From the NCBI GenBank assembly GCA_035235625.1, contig CP141144.1, forward strand, positions 18,907,014 through 18,971,013: a DNA stretch of 64,000 bases, in the 5' to 3' direction. A program made the position numbers and the translations under genes. The stretch comes from Saururus chinensis (Eukaryota; Streptophyta; Magnoliopsida; Piperales; Saururaceae). The notes beneath the pieces are model-generated. The model saw only the letters and a list, made by a program, of their open reading frames with translations. It searched no databases and was not told the origin of the DNA. This document shows positions 24,995-35,788 of this stretch, piece by piece (the first letter of the stretch is position 1; each line of letters opens with the position of its first letter).

Positions 24995-25475
24995 TGTTCT
25001 TTGAATATACATAATGGATCTATAACAAAATCATGAAATTTTAATTGTAACACTATTTGATTTGTTCTAATCTCTCATACTATTTCATAATTTTTAGTCC
25101 TTTTGATAGATTATATGACCATTTTTGTCCTCTAAACATATCTCTTGGTTTTATCCCTCAAATGACTAATTTTTAGGGTATCCTAATTTTCATACTAGTG
25201 TTATAATGTTATTGGATTAAAAGTTCATGAATTTTGGAGCATTATTTGATTTAATTACCAAAACTTGGCTTTTTTATAGTAATTTTTGTACGAAATGGAG
25301 AATTTTTTTGTATAATTTGATTTTTGATCTTATATCAATATAATTGACAATTTTATCGTTATAAGAATTAATGTATATACTTACATTATGGATATTGTTT
25401 TGCTCTTGTTGTTAACATATACTACATATTATTTCATGCATCACTTATATGTAAATAAATTCCATGAGCATGCAT
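24995..25475. repeat. Dispersed repeat, copy 1 of 2
   Basis: About 480 bp match 40325-40812 in direct orientation, sharing TTTATCCCTCAAATGACTAA, GTGTTATTGGATTAAAAGTT-like and TTCCATGAGCATGCAT-like words. The two copies part company exactly after GAGCATGCAT, where the LTR-like sequence starts here. Confidence 0.75.
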
Positions 25476-28205
25476 TGTAAGATCTCTTATTTCTTTTCTT
25501 TAGTTGTGTGAATTTTGTTGGTTTATCAGTTTGGTTTGATTTTTGGGGTTATGGGTTAGCTTAATTTCATTTTAAGAGTATTAGTGCATGTCAAGCTTGA
25601 TTTACCCTAATCTTTACCTATTTAGAGGCATTTTCTTTTAATTTTTCACTTTACCGTGGAGTGGAGCCCACCATGGGACCCACGTCCATGTTGGACGACA
25701 TGCAACCCATTTTAACCTCTAACCTTTTAGTGATTTGTTTAAGTGGGTTTGAGTGTGATTAATTTTATTTTTAAGTTAAAAATACCCTTAATTGGTTTCT
25801 TAGGGCATTTCTCATATTTTTTAGTCCAATAGTTTATATTCCTAGCCCATTACCATTACTATATAAGGAAAAACCCTGACCATTTGCCAAGTAGGGAAGA
25901 TATATATTTAGGAAGGAGGCTTATTCTACCCCAATTTTCCAAAGGAGAAACCTTGATTAAGGGGAGTTTTTCCCCCTAATCAACCCCCTTTAATATTTAG
26001 ATCTTTGTCTTAATCTCTTGTATTTTATTTCTCCTACTTTGATTCATGATTTTCATCCATCAAAAATATTATTTTCATTTTGATTTAGAACTCTAATTAG
26101 GTTTTTTTTTATTTTAACCTAAGGATATCTTAGATCTATCTTTTTCCAAGTTGATTTGAGACTATTAGCTAATTTTAATTAGGTTTAATTAAACCTCTAA
26201 TTTTCGGTAGGATTTCCTAAGGTTGAAGATTGTTCAAGAGATTTCCAAGCTTATTAGAAATGAGGGGTTTTTACCGTGAGTGGTTTTTTTCATTGGAATG
26301 TATGGATATGAGTTCTATTTGAGTTTTTCTTCATCTTAATGTATAATGGTGATTTATTAAAATTATGTGATTTATGGTTATTTTGGCATGATTAAGCATG
26401 AGAATGATGAGATCCATCATATTGTATACTTAGATTTTGTTTATACAATGTTCTATGGTGATTTTTGAATTTATATGGAATTTTGGAATCTCTTTTGTTT
26501 GAATTTTGAGAGGTTGAAGACTAACTAAAAAAGTGAACTATTCCGACCGATCAAACGGGCTATTAGTTATTCGAATGACCAGACGTTCTAACTGGCTGCA
26601 TCATGATAAGTGGCTTATTTTGTGGATTTTTGGTCATTTCTTATAATTCTAATCCTTTATGGCTATGATGATTTATGATTACTTATAATTGTTACTTTAA
26701 TTGCATAAGAACTTCTTTAGATTATGATTTACCTTATGCAAGAAAATGGCTATACCTGTCTCGGTTTAACATGATGTTCCACTTGTTTTAAATTCGTATG
26801 ACAATGATTTCTTCGCATTTACTCCATTATTCCAATAGGTTATAACCATGAATAATTATGGACACTTGCACATGTCACATTGATTATAAACGATTCATGT
26901 TCTACATATTTTAGGTCAAATACGAACACTATGTACCATGTATGTATATTCTTGCTTATGCTTTATTTGTCACAAATGGACCATGTTTCATGTATATTAG
27001 GATTGATTAGAGTATGTTTACCTATGCTTGCATTCATCTAACATTTGCTCACGTATGTATCATGTTGCATGCATCATACAAACGATTGTTAGCAAAAATT
27101 ATTCGTGTTTAACAATTATTAATAGGTTGAATGTTGTCGTTTTCCAGATTAGTCACTTAGAGGTTTATCGAATCGGTTTTACGTATGAAAGGATGAGGTT
27201 TTTTGTCCAATGAACGGGGTTTTATGTCCATTTGAGGATTTCCTCCTTGGGTGAGAAGAGGAAAATGCTATAATGAGTTAAACTGATGTGTATTATGGAC
27301 TTGAGAATCCAGGTTGTTTGTTCGTATGCACCTACGTACTAGGGGTTTTTTCCTCATTAGGGAATTTACCCAAACTGCTCTACTTTTTTTTAGGAATTCA
27401 AACCTTCCCCATTAGGAATTGTCCTAATGAGCAGGTATGCTTCAGCTTCAGCCAGGGTTAGCAGAATTATTTTATCAATTGTGAGATATTCACCAGATGG
27501 TTTATATATGTATATAGAATATAATGCTCATTGACACAAATTATATAGGGACAATAATGCTTATGTTACACATGGTGCATATGACATGATTATACTTGAA
27601 TGTGTAGGATGAAATGTGGTTTGATGTATTTGATTATGCAGGGTGAATGTGAATATTTAGGCATGCTTATGGAGGATGTGAATGTTATAATGAGATTTAT
27701 ATAATTGTACATGGTGTACATATATGTTATGAATTATAAATGAATCTATGATGCACAGGTGGCATGGTTGTGTATATAGAATTTAGCTTATCTCATGATG
27801 TACATGTGACATGAATGTTTATATGAAATGTGATTTATCTCATGATGCACATGTGACATGAATGCGTATATGAAATGTGATTTATCTCATGATGCACATG
27901 TGTAGAGAATGGATATGTGATGCATGTTTAGATTGAGAATACATGTGGTATTTTTATAAGTATATTCTGTATCAAAACCCTTACTTAGTTTTGTTCACCC
28001 CTCTTTTATTTATGGCTTTTGTTTTGGGGGTATATGTTATATCATGCAAGTGTTTTTGATGGCTTTTATGTCAAACATGAGGTTGGATATGCGTCATGAG
28101 AGGGGCTAATTATTTGAGTTGTTTTTGACTTGTCTTACAATGTGTTTGACTTATGTTTGATTTTATGTGTTGTAGCACAAGTTTTTAGCTTGATTAAGCA
28201 CTATG
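25476..28205 (+). mobile_element. Possible long LTR, right border unresolved
   Basis: The segment starts TGTAAGATCTC directly at the point where the flanking repeat loses similarity to its copy at 40812. TGCAT precedes it as a candidate target duplication. It has no gag/pol, is AT-rich, and holds a 47-bp tandem repeat near its right side. No matching TGCAT with a CA end was found on the right, so it may be truncated by the repeat at 28214. A fossil of uncertain family. Confidence 0.35.
27788..27905 (+). repeat. 47 bp tandem repeat, about 2.5 copies
   Basis: Units start TTATCTCATGATG at 27788, 27835 and 27882 and carry ACATGTGACATGAATG. Confidence 0.8.
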
Positions 28206-28213
28206 TCGAAAGC

Positions 28214-29040
28214 ATGTAATTATAGTATATATTCCCTCTATCTTATATTAATAATTATATTTAATTTTCTAAAATAAATTAATTTTAATTTATTTTGAAA
28301 AACTAGGAACCCACTTCAAAAGCATGTTTTGTGAGTATAGACTGAAAGGAAATATGAGGTAACCATATCGCATAAAATTATTTGTACTCTTTATCATAAC
28401 TCTTACTAAGTATTCTAAAATAATCATGACCCCCAGACTTTGTAGGTAGTAGAAAGGTATCGCTGAGGCACAATGGTAGCATAGTGGGATTATGCAAAGG
28501 CACATGGAAATATAGCATGCAAATCTTAGATGGACATAGAGGAAAGATTATATATATTCTATGTTATTTGTGAGTGTTACAACTTTTGTACTTAGACATG
28601 AGGATCCTGACTATTTTACAAATTGAATCAATTGGCCCTTCAATTATGCTAATGCTGAGTCTTGGGTTGATTTTTTCATTTATTCTATTAGTTTCATTTG
28701 TTGAGGATGTTACAAATGGTATCTAGCAGGGATTTGTCTACAAGAGGCCAAGGGCAACATTAAGAAATAACATAATTTGGCACGAATATTAGGTATCGAT
28801 TAGTAACAAATTTGGGGAACACAATTTTTTCAATAACATAATTTGGCACGAATATTAGGTATCGATTAGTAACAAATTTGGGGAACACAATTTTTTCAAA
28901 GGAGAAAGGATGTGACTTAATTTTTAGTTGGTTAATTTACTAGTTTAATTAGTTAGTAGAGTGGGTCACTATGTGAAACTCACATAAAAGTCAGAAACTA
29001 TATCATGTGGGGTATCATTAGATAATGCTCATCAGAATCT
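28214..29040. repeat. Dispersed repeat with Stowaway-like core, copy 2 of 2
   Basis: Direct-orientation relative of 20716-21340. It additionally contains a tandem duplication of about 65 bp starting at 28767 and 28832 (AATAACATAATTTGGCACG). Confidence 0.65.
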
Positions 29041-29940
29041 TTTGAATGATCCTAAGAAATTGAAACATGCAAGTATGCTTGTTGAAACATTATCATAGTG
29101 TAGCCCATTGAGAGGTTGCCACATGACAAAATACTGACCACATGTGTGGGGTCCCCTACGCTATTTGCCAGCCATAAAAGGCCCCCGCACGGCTTTCCAC
29201 CATTATGAGTTCCATGGTCTGTTTGTCTTCAATTCTTGTTTTAAATTTATTTTAGTACTTTCAAAGATTTATTATCAAATTTTGACATGCTCTAGGCGTT
29301 AAATCCTCCATTTGTAATTAATTATCAGGCGTAGGAAAAATCGAACTCAACACCTATCACACATAACAGTCGTTTTTGTTATGGGCCAACATGTTGCCGC
29401 ATTCCACAACTAGGATTTTCTCGTTAGCATTGTCTATCTAATAATTTCTCGTCGTCAGCCTGGAAAATTGACAAGAGAGAAAAAGATAGTTCAGAATCTT
29501 ATACCCATCGGTCAATACGGCCCAGCGTTAGACCCATGGGACAATTTGAAGCTGATCTTAGTCTGCTCGGAATCCATCGCCATTATTGACCCTTCGAGTT
29601 TGCATTTACACCTACCTGAACCTCCTTTTGCATGTCAGCGCGTTACAGTGAAAATCGGCCACAACCTTTAATTTTATGGGTACACCCATGGGGAAGCGTT
29701 TTATGTACCCTATTGATGGTTACGCATGAAAGCTTCTCATCCATAAAATTAAAATTACTCGTACGTTAATACGGACACCATCGATTTTATTTAAAGGTTC
29801 TTATATATAGGTACACGCTAGGTTCATTGGAAGTGAGAACATGAGAGCTGATTTGAGCCTCATTGCATGTAGGGGCATTTAAAACTCTTCACAGTTGCGA
29901 GGATTATAATTAGTCTCCCTCCATTTTGTCGAACCATCAC
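29041..29940. other. Upstream region of P450 copy 1
   Basis: No coding sequence recognised. A TATATATA stretch near 29801 is a weaker TATA candidate than the one at 29953. Confidence 0.3.
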
Positions 29941-29952
29941 TTGAAAGTCCTC

Positions 29953-29959
29953 TATAAAT
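29953..29959 (+). promoter_or_regulatory. Candidate TATA box of P450 copy 1
   Basis: TATAAAT lies 96 bp before the start codon, within the usual range for a plant leader of 60-70 nt. Confidence 0.45.
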
Positions 29960-30054
29960 TCTGTCATTGTTACTTCTGTCTGCCTACAGATTATAAGAGC
30001 ATCGACAGCCAAAGGATCCAGCACACACTCCCTATACCCAATTGATTTCCCAAA

Positions 30055-33000
30055 ATGGAGGATTACTCTTCCTGCCTCTCGTGGCCTTCTATTGCTTTTC
30101 TCTTTCTCCTCTTGATGCTAATAATTTTTCAGCTCAGTGAGCCCACTGGGAAAGCAGGCTCAGCCAAGCTACCTCCAGGTCCCAACCAGCTCTCCGTCAT
30201 AGGCGGCCTACTCCACAATGTTGGCAGCTTGCCCCATCGCTCACTGCAGCAGCTATCACAACAGTTTGGCGATCTCCTGTATCTTCGGCTGGGCAGGGTG
30301 TCGACGGTTGTCGTCTCCTCTGCCGAGCTGGCCGAAAAAGTATTGAAAACCCATGATCTTGACTTCTGTACCAGACCTCACAGAGTGGCCGCTGAGAAGC
30401 TTGCTTACAATTCACTAGATGTGGCCTCTGCTCCTTATGGGGACAGCTGGAGGCAGATGCTAAAGATTTGTACCATCGGGCTCTTGAGCAACAAAAGGGT
30501 GCAACTGTCTCGAGGCATTCGAGAGGAAGAGGTTGCTCGAATGGTGAAGAAAATAGCTGTGGCTTCTTCTGCCAATCATGTGGCAAGTGTTGATTTGAGT
30601 GACATGCTGATTGCTCTTAATCAAAATATAACTTGTAGAACTGTTCTTGGGGAAAGCTGGTCTTCCTGGGACAGGCAAAAACTTCTTGAACCTCTTGAAG
30701 AGGCACAAGCCATGTTGGCATGTACCTTCATGGCCGATTACTTTCCATGGGCATGGTGGGTGGATGTGCTCAGAGGTTGGCACAAGAGGCTTGAGAAATC
30801 TTTTCGTGGTCTGGACGAATATTATGATCAGGTAATTAATGAGCATCTTCGTCCCCGAAGAGGAAAAGTTTCAGAGCAGGAAGATTTTGTAGATGTGTTG
30901 TTAAGTCTACAACAGAGTTTTGGCCTCACATGGGATCACATCAAGGCACTCATGACGGTAAATTTTACTTCAAACTCTCATATGTTAGAAAAATGCTTTT
31001 GTGACGTTGAAAAATCAACGTCCAAAACTACTTCATCATTTTAAAATCGTTGATGTGTGGGACCTATAAAAAGGGCCCTATTCATCAACGGTTTGGAGAT
31101 GAAAAAGTAGTTTTTGGACGTTAATTTCTCAACGTGAGAATAGCATTACTCATTATTTATATATAAAAAAAATTAATATATGCTCAGGTGCTTTTTAAAA
31201 AATATGTGACTCGGATGGCATGCTAGGCAAGTGAGTGATAAAAACCCATTTACCCCCCGAGTAACATGGCCGCAGGATCCAATAACGTACGGGCCCGTAT
31301 GCATCCAGTGCATATGGCCCAGGTGCTTATATTTTTCAAAAAGCACCTAAGCACATATGAACTTTTTTTATATATAAATAATAATATTATAGTACATAGA
31401 GCCTTAACATTGTGCATGTCTAATATAGCTCCGAATATAAGTTAAAATGGTCGTTGAATATAAATATATTAAGTATCTATTCAATAACTGCTTAAATTAT
31501 TGAGAAACAACAATATCTAATATGCTACGAAAGTCAAGGTCTTGAGTTCCAATCCCTTGGGCCCCACCATTCTTCTTGGGCACAATTGTCCTATTCTCAT
31601 ATGGTTGCATGTGAGACAGTGTTGAAATATAAATACATTAGTAATCTAGTCCATAACCAACTTAAGCTATTGGGAAAACACTAAATGAATGAGTAATTGA
31701 TAATTTGGTGATACATTAGTAATATACATATGAATAATGCTATTTTCCCCTCAATAATGTCTCACTTCCATAAAATCTTTGTATTTCTTATTCTTTTTCT
31801 ATTGCTCTTTTGCTCATGTATCCTCTCATTTATTCTCTCCCCAATTACCCCATGTATCCTCCATCTTCTTCTTAATTATGTCTCACTTCCCTAAAATCTT
31901 TTTATTTCCTATTATTTTTCTATTGCTCTTTGGGCCATGTGCCCTCCCCCTTATTCTCTTCTAATTACCCCATGCATCCTCCCTCTTCTTCTTCTTCTTC
32001 TTCTTCCTCCTCCTCCAATGTCAGCCACACCTTTGTCGATGATACTGACACCAAGATTATTGTTGGCATGTTTCCATCCCCCACCACACGGGTTGCTAAT
32101 TAGAAGGTGGAAGAGGAGAAAAAGGAGGAGGGGAAGGAGTTGCTCAGTGGCCAATTGCAGCTTTACCACATACATACACAACCTTTTTCACCTTTTCTTG
32201 CGGTCGAGAAGAGGAGGAAAAGAAGAAGAAGAGAGGAGGAGGAGGAGGAGGAAAAGGTAGTAGAAGAGGTCATAGTGATAGGGGAGGGGTGAATTGGGAA
32301 GAGGATGTTGGTGCCGTGCCTAGCATGCAATGGCTCCAACATTGAGGAGTAATGTATTTGAAATATATTTGTTTAAAGTGGAAAAGAGAAGTGAATCAGG
32401 TGTGAGAAATTTTGTAATATTTATTTGAGAAAGTGAGTTATGGACGAGAGTAAGACATTGTTAGGGGGGGGGACTAATTTTAGTTTATTTTGAAAAATTA
32501 AATAAGACACATTTTAAGGGATGGAGGCAGGGGTGTTAACGAGCCGAGTATCATCGAGCTGTAGAGTGTTCAAGCTTGCGCTTGAAACTTCAATTTCGAG
32601 CTCAAGTCGAGCTAGAATCGAGTTTGAGTCAAGTTCAAGCTGAGTTGAGTTGTTATGCCTTGTGATCATTGTTTAGTGTTGTAATTGGTGTCCTAGAGTA
32701 TTTAGAGAAAAAATACTAAACAAACATGGTTAGTAAGTGGTCTAATGTGTTAGATTAGAAAATCAAATGAACTAGTCTTTGTTGATTTTGATTTTCTAAT
32801 TTAGACTATTAATACATGACAGAGGGAGTAAAGTTTCATAAAAATGATTCTTAATCTCATGAGACCTATTATATAATTCCTCTAATAAAAAACCTCATGT
32901 AATTGTACATAAAAAAGTAAAAATAATATATTTATAAAAAGAGTTAAAACTTGAGAGACATCAAATCTATATTTAATATTGTAATATATGCATGTATATA

Positions 33001-34213
33001 TTTGGAAAAATAATGTATTCAATGTGAGTTTCAGTTTTTATCGAGCTTTGAGCCAAGCCAAGCCGAATACAGGTTTGTTTAAGTTTGGCTTGACCAACTT
33101 CGAGTTCAAGCTCAAACGCGAGTCGAGCACTTTAACACCCCTAGACGGTGGGAGTAATAGATACAATATATTGTTATTATATTTTTCCATATGGCATCAA
33201 ATTGATTTTTTTACATACTTTATACAAAGAACACAATAACACACCACCTTTACGATTTAACCTGTAAAGATGCAAGCTATATACATTTCCTAAAATGCAA
33301 ATGTTGATTGATTTTTCTTGTACTAACATTTGTTTATACTAGTAATATTTTTAAAATAATTTTCTACAAACTTTTTTCTCTAAAAAGGTTATTGTTTTGA
33401 AAAATCTTAATTCTAGAATTGTCTTATTTAAAATGTCTATGCCGGGGGATGCCCAAGTAGAAACAGCAAATGCTGAATTGCTTACTGACACCATCGATTT
33501 TTATGGATACTTAGACAGCATTAGGAATGGGCTTAATGTAAACTGTAAACAGTTTTATCTATTTCTCAAACTGAAATGTAGATTCTCCTTTTCCGATGCT
33601 GCAGAACATTTTCGTAGCAGGAATAGATTCTAGCACTGCTACAACTTTATGGGCCATGTCCGAGCTCTTGAGAAATAGACGAGTAATGAACAAAGCAACA
33701 GAAGAAGTTAGAAGGACTCTAGGAAGCAAAGGAAAAGTAGAGGATATTGACCTTCAAGATCTTCCTTATTTGAAGGCAGTGGTAAAAGAGGCACTACGGT
33801 TGCACCCACCAGGACCTTTGCTTCTTCCGCGTGAATCAATCCGAAATTGCACACTCAATGGGTATGAAATCCCTCCCAAAACTCAAGTCTTGGTCAATGT
33901 GTTCTCTATATGTCAAGATCCTAGATACTGGAACAATCCACTAGAATTCTTTCCGGAGAGATTCTTGGATGGCTCCATTGATTTCATGGGACATAATTTT
34001 GAGTTTCTTCCTTTCGGTGCCGGTCGGAGAGGTTGCCCTGGTATCCAATTGGGAATGGCAGCTGTGGACCTCACCCTTGCAAACTTATTGTACTCTTTCG
34101 ACTGGGACCTGCCAGTGGGCATGAAGGAAGAGGATATCGACTTGACTGAAGGGAATGGTATTAGTGTGCGCAAGCAAACTCCACTCATTGTTGTTGCACA
34201 ACCTGTTAATTAG
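30055..34213 (+). CDS. Cytochrome P450, CYP71-clan (A-type), copy 1
   Basis: Exons are 30055-30957 and 33605-34213, joined at a phase-0 GT-AG intron to give 503 residues, the normal length. The protein is an ER-anchored heme monooxygenase that would act with NADPH-P450 reductase; the substrate is unknown. Residues 12-28 form the membrane anchor, followed by the LPPGP hinge (39-43). The I-helix reads AGIDSS (306-311). The K-helix ExxR is E363-R366 and PERF is 418-421. The Cys loop FGAGRRGCPG is 438-447 with Cys445 as heme ligand. The oddity is the C-helix WxxxR, which here reads WRQML (132-136), so the heme-propionate Arg is replaced by Leu. The I-helix Thr is Ser310. YNPLD-like features and LSRGIREEEV suggest the CYP71 family; the subfamily is not assigned. 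It is paralogous to the gene at 54426-56652. The intact frame suggests function or recent decay. Confidence 0.9.
30988..31153. mobile_element. Small MITE with long inverted arms in P450 intron
   Basis: The left arm has GTGACGTTGAAAAATCAACG and ACGTCCAAAACTACTTCATC. The right arm read in reverse has CACGTTGAGAAATTAACG and ACGTCCAAAAACTACTTTTT. The arms are about 50-65 bp, total about 165 bp, and there are no genes inside. It sits 30 bp after the exon 1 donor. Confidence 0.7.
31151..31391. mobile_element. MITE with about 60 bp inverted arms in P450 intron
   Basis: The left arm starts ATTATTTATATATAAAAAAA and contains GCTCAGGTGCTTTTTAAAAA. The right arm is its inverse, with TTCAAAAAGCACCTAAGCAC and TTTATATATAAATAATAAT. 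The middle holds GGGCCCGTATGCATCC. Its start abuts the preceding MITE. Confidence 0.7.
31452..31690 (+). mobile_element. TRIM/SMART-like tiny LTR element
   Basis: Two direct repeats of about 65 bp, GTTGAATATAAATATATTAA... and GTTGAAATATAAATACATTA..., each run to a CTTAAATTATTGAG / CTTAAGCTATTGGG end. They flank an interior with GGTCTTGAGTTCCAATCCC and GGGCACAATTGTCC, as in plant TRIM/SMART elements. There is no coding capacity. Fossil; borders approximate. Confidence 0.45.
31743..32470. mobile_element. MITE-like element with CCCCTCAATAATGTCTCACT ends
   Basis: The left end CCCCTCAATAATGTCTCACT is matched by the reverse of the right end AGTAAGACATTGTTAGGGG. Inside are a duplicated segment (about 31762-31870 and 31886-31975), TTC repeats near 31984-32014 and GAG/GAA repeats near 32208-32260. 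No target duplication is certain. It lies in the P450 copy 1 intron. Confidence 0.5.
31984..32017 (+). repeat. TTC/TCC microsatellite
   Basis: Uninterrupted TTC units turn into TCC units. Complementary GAA/GAG-rich sequence follows at about 32208-32260, so the two could pair. Confidence 0.85.
32528..33143. mobile_element. hAT-like MITE, CAGGGGTGTTAA ends, in P450 intron
   Basis: It starts CAGGGGTGTTAACGAGCC and ends GCACTTTAACACCCCTA. The 8 bp outside are GATGGAGG on the left and GACGGTGG on the right, matching at 6 of 8, as expected for an old hAT 8-bp duplication. The interior has CGAGCTTGAGTTCAAGC-type repeats and no coding frame. Confidence 0.65.
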
Positions 34214-34342
34214 TAAGCTGGCTGTCCTAGCCCATGTTAAGTTTTTGTCAATTTGCATATGGGTCACTTGTATTTATGTACTAGCAAAGTATATAATATA
34301 AGCTTCTACCAATTGTGCCCGAGGTTGGTTGTCTGAAGCTGC

Positions 34343-34348
34343 AATAAA
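34343..34348 (+). terminator. Candidate polyadenylation signal, P450 copy 1
   Basis: AATAAA lies 130 bp downstream of the stop codon. Confidence 0.45.
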
Positions 34349-35073
34349 GTGGTACTCCATCAGACACATGAATTGTTTGAGGAAAACTCTCTTTGCCAAC
34401 TTTGGTTCTATACTATTTCTTAAAGAGGAATTTTCACATTACCTGGTCAATGTCGAAAATTTTACAAATTACTTGAATTTTTAATAAAATTGACAAATTA
34501 CTTGGACTTTTGACATTTAGGACCAAAGTGCCTTTGTCTTTCTGGGGAATACCATGTATGTCTTGGAATATAAGGTTCATACTGTAATATGAAAATAATT
34601 TCACAAAAAGAGAGAGGCACACCTATTTTTGCCACCGTCGCCTTCCCCCACTAATTTATTCTCATAGAACTCCCTTCTTACTTCTCCTCTACCATCTTTT
34701 TCACATCCTCACAACTAACTTCATCATCATTGGCCACTCTAGCATCCCCCCCATCTACCACGTCGTCACTGGCAACTTTGTCACCTCCCCCTCTGATATC
34801 GCCTAGTATTACCTCCTCTTTCTCTGATCTCAAATTCACCTCCTTATTCTCGACCACATCCGCATGCTAGACTACTAATTTTTTTTTCATGCATGTTTGT
34901 GAGTTTAAATTATTGTAAAATTGTTTCGACTATATGATCGTATTATCAAACTGATATCATCATATTGTCAAAATGATTTAACAATAAGAATTAAGAAGAA
35001 GAAATGAGATGATGGACATTGTGACCTCCATAGCAAGTAGGTGAGGTGCGGTTACAGGTAGGCATGAAGCAGT
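34349..35073. other. Intergenic, pyrimidine-rich in part
   Basis: About 34630-34860 is CT-rich with ATCATC/CCTCC words. No gene is recognised. Confidence 0.3.
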
Positions 35074-35788
35074 CACTACAGTAAAAAGAACTATTAGCAA
35101 CATTTTAAAATGTCGCTAATAATCCCTTAAGTATCGCTAATGACTATTAGCAGTGCTTAAAAAGCGTTGATAAAATCGTCGAGAATAGTCCCATTGCAAC
35201 TACTCATTAGCATCTCTTACCAAAAAGCAAATATTAGTTTAATAACGATGCTAATATTAGTTTAATAAGATGCTTTTATAAGTGTCGCTAATAATCAAAT
35301 TATTAACAAAGCTTTGTCGTTAATGTCACTAATAATTAATTCTTAGCGGCGCTTCTTAGAAATCGTCATTAATAATACATTATTAGCAAGATTTTCCAAT
35401 GTGTCACTAATAAGTTAATATATTGTTAAAAAAATATAAAGCATTAGCATCATTTTTTATTTGTTGCTAAATTTTTTTAGCAACGTTTTATAAAAATGTC
35501 TTTAATAATATAAAAAAATTAAAATTAAAATAAGCATCGTTAATAATACATTATTAGCGACACATCAAAAACCATCGCTAATAATGTATTATTTTTTTAA
35601 AAAAGTGATGCTTGTTAAGCGTGGCTAAATTGTAATTTTTTTTAAAAAAATGCCCGTCCTCTATCTCCTCCTCCTCCAGTAGTCGGGAGGGGGAGGAGGT
35701 CGGGGTTGGGATTTGGGGGGTGGCGGCACCGAAATCCGGAGGTGGTGCCGCCCCCTCTTCACCTCATCCTCTTGCGGATGAGGGGTAT
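35074..35788 (+). mobile_element. CACTA-like element, left part
   Basis: It starts CACTACAGTAAAAAGAAC and continues for about 550 bp with TATTAGC-AAC/GAC and GTCGCTAATAAT subterminal repeats, like those of 12615-17166. A GC-rich segment follows at 35650-35788. The partner end was not found. The interior is cut at 35789 by an LTR. Confidence 0.6.

Noticed and set aside
30197-30586. Minus-strand frames over P450 exon 1
   Set aside because: Shadows of the well-supported P450 coding strand.
31500-31580. tRNA-like B box (GGTCTTGAGTTCCAATCCC) suggesting a SINE
   Set aside because: No A box or 3' tail fits, and the flanking 65-bp direct repeats make a TRIM-like element the better reading.
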